In this document: piece after piece, positions 4,639 through 5,384 of the stretch
Layout of the letters: every line of letters begins with the position of its first letter
Numbering within the stretch: position 1 is the stretch's first letter
Assembly: GCA_947457325.1 (NCBI GenBank)
Contig: CANGVU010000115.1
Coordinates: 1 to 5,384 of the forward strand
DNA length: 5,384 nt
Origin: Flavobacteriales bacterium
GTDB lineage: Bacteria; Bacteroidota; Bacteroidia; Flavobacteriales_D; Sanyastnellaceae
Reading direction: 5' to 3'
Translations under genes and position numbers: made by a program
The notes under the pieces: generated by a model
Told to the model about the DNA's origin: nothing
What the model saw: the letters and a program-made list of their open reading frames with translations, nothing else
Database searches by the model: none

Positions 4639-5384
4639 TCAATCTACATTGTCATGTAGAAAGGGATTATTATCGCTTAAACCGTATCGCTTTTCTCCAT
4701 TTAAGTCAGTGGTTTCTGATATGCCAAACCGAGATGCTTGACTTTCATTGCTAGCTGGCGGATTGTCTAAAACAACTTTCTTACGCTCGTAAGCTGGCAC
4801 ATCCTCCAGGGAACTCAGTCCACCAGGACTTTTTAATTTCATGCAGATTTGCTTGATACGATCAGATCTTTCAATTTGCAATTGGTTGATAGAAGAACGA
4901 TCAATGCTATCCGTTGCTCTTTCCTTGAGGTTCAAAGAAGCCTCTGGTGCAACGGCTCTGTTTTCAGGAGCCACTTCCTGTTCACCAAAACCAACAACTT
5001 TAAAAACATCTTCGTTGACTGAATCCTGAACATTGAACTTCATTTTTACTTCTTCTTGTTCAAAGGTCAAATCTTCCTGAACCATTTGAGGAACCTCCAT
5101 TGGAGCGCTCATTTCAAAAAGATCAATGGTTTTTGGTTCTTCTGGTATTTCAATTTCAAAGACAACTTCTGTTTGATGCAATGCAACTTCTGCATTGTCT
5201 TCTAAAGCAACAGGTTCTAGTATGTTATTGTTGTTTGAAATTTCTTCCAACTCAATTCGCATAACAGGACTTGCCAGGGGTTGAGTTACTTCCTGAACTG
5301 CGGCGATTGGTTTTTGGATGGCTAGCTCTTCAGCAGCAAAGTGTACATCAACCACAACTTGTTCAGCTTTCTCAATACCAGGGA
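4639..5384 (-). CDS. ftsZ: Cell division protein FtsZ, C-terminal part (runs off the right edge)
   Basis: The minus-strand frame is open from the right edge (5382 is the first complete codon) to the TGA at 4639-4641, giving 247 residues that read PGIEKAEQVVVDVHF at the start and NNPFLHDNVD at the end. The terminal FLHDNVD, the preceding SRFGISE..D segment, and the block KLKSPGGLSSLEDVPAYERK (4837-4778) are the pattern I know from the FtsZ C-terminus of Flavobacteriia. FtsZ is the tubulin-like GTPase that forms the cytokinetic ring; its GTPase domain is outside the window. Almost everything here is the disordered linker: rich in Glu, Val, Pro and Ala, with few aromatics and only one Cys. A GTG at 5355 could look like a start, but the frame continues upstream and no complete FtsZ could begin there. 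The EDVPAYERKK motif resembles the classical FtsZ C-terminal peptide (DIPAFLRK in E. coli) that binds FtsA and other partners. The gene converges on the plus-strand cluster and shares its terminator. Confidence 0.88.
   Translation of the reverse strand, partial: PGIEKAEQVVVDVHFAAEELAIQKPIAAVQEVTQPLASPVMRIELEEISNNNNILEPVALEDNAEVALHQTEVVFEIEIPEEPKTIDLFEMSAPMEVPQMVQEDLTFEQEEVKMKFNVQDSVNEDVFKVVGFGEQEVAPENRAVAPEASLNLKERATDSIDRSSINQLQIERSDRIKQICMKLKSPGGLSSLEDVPAYERKKVVLDNPPASNESQASRFGISETTDLNGEKRYGLSDNNPFLHDNVD

Noticed and set aside
4841..5029. Plus-strand 62-codon open frame
   Set aside because: It lies opposite the ftsZ linker coding sequence and has no supporting start context or family resemblance.
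1..5384. Mobile element, CRISPR array, toxin-antitoxin or defence island
   Set aside because: No transposase, integrase, direct-repeat array, attachment-like repeats or known defence domains are visible on either strand; the genes look like ordinary core chromosome.

Overview
The window looks like a core chromosomal segment of a member of the Bacteroidota, most likely order Flavobacteriales. Three things point there. The minus-strand gene at the right edge encodes an FtsZ C-terminus ending in FLHDNVD, the tail I recall from flavobacterial FtsZ. The minus-strand fragment at the left edge matches the N-terminus of the Glu/Leu/Phe/Val dehydrogenase common in that group. Several gene starts also carry the Bacteroidota-type promoter box TAnnTTTG. 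The DNA is moderately AT-rich, coding is dense, and I see no mobile element, phage gene, tRNA, rRNA or CRISPR array.

Layout: (1) 1-111, minus strand: the first 37 codons of an amino-acid dehydrogenase. (2) 112-163: a 52-bp divergent control region. (3) 164-4561, plus strand: five closely packed genes. They encode a membrane-anchored SIMPL (DUF541) protein, a radical SAM/SPASM protein overlapping it by one base, a cysteine-rich DUF3109 protein 9 bp later, an exported beta-propeller/OmpA-C protein after a 68-bp gap, and an unrecognised two-helix membrane protein after 23 bp. (4) 4582-4613: a strong hairpin with a T-run in both directions, serving as terminator for both convergent units. (5) 4639-5384, minus strand: the C-terminal part of ftsZ, mostly its long acidic linker plus tail; the GTPase domain lies outside the window.

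How the genes might work together: the five plus-strand genes may be at least partly co-transcribed, but I see no single pathway linking them. The nearest thing to a functional pair is the radical SAM/SPASM enzyme (predicted [4Fe-4S] clusters) beside the DUF3109 protein (ten cysteines, CxxxCC). The propeller/OmpA-C protein resembles PorE of the type IX secretion system without its TPR domain and lipobox; it is probably a periplasmic peptidoglycan-binding protein.

I found no clear previously undescribed system. The most interesting signals are: (a) a TAnnTTT(G/A) box starting exactly 12 nt before the start codon of three genes, which suggests leaderless transcripts; (b) a classical FtsZ C-terminal-peptide motif lying 45 residues inside the real C-terminus; and (c) the reduced PorE-like architecture.
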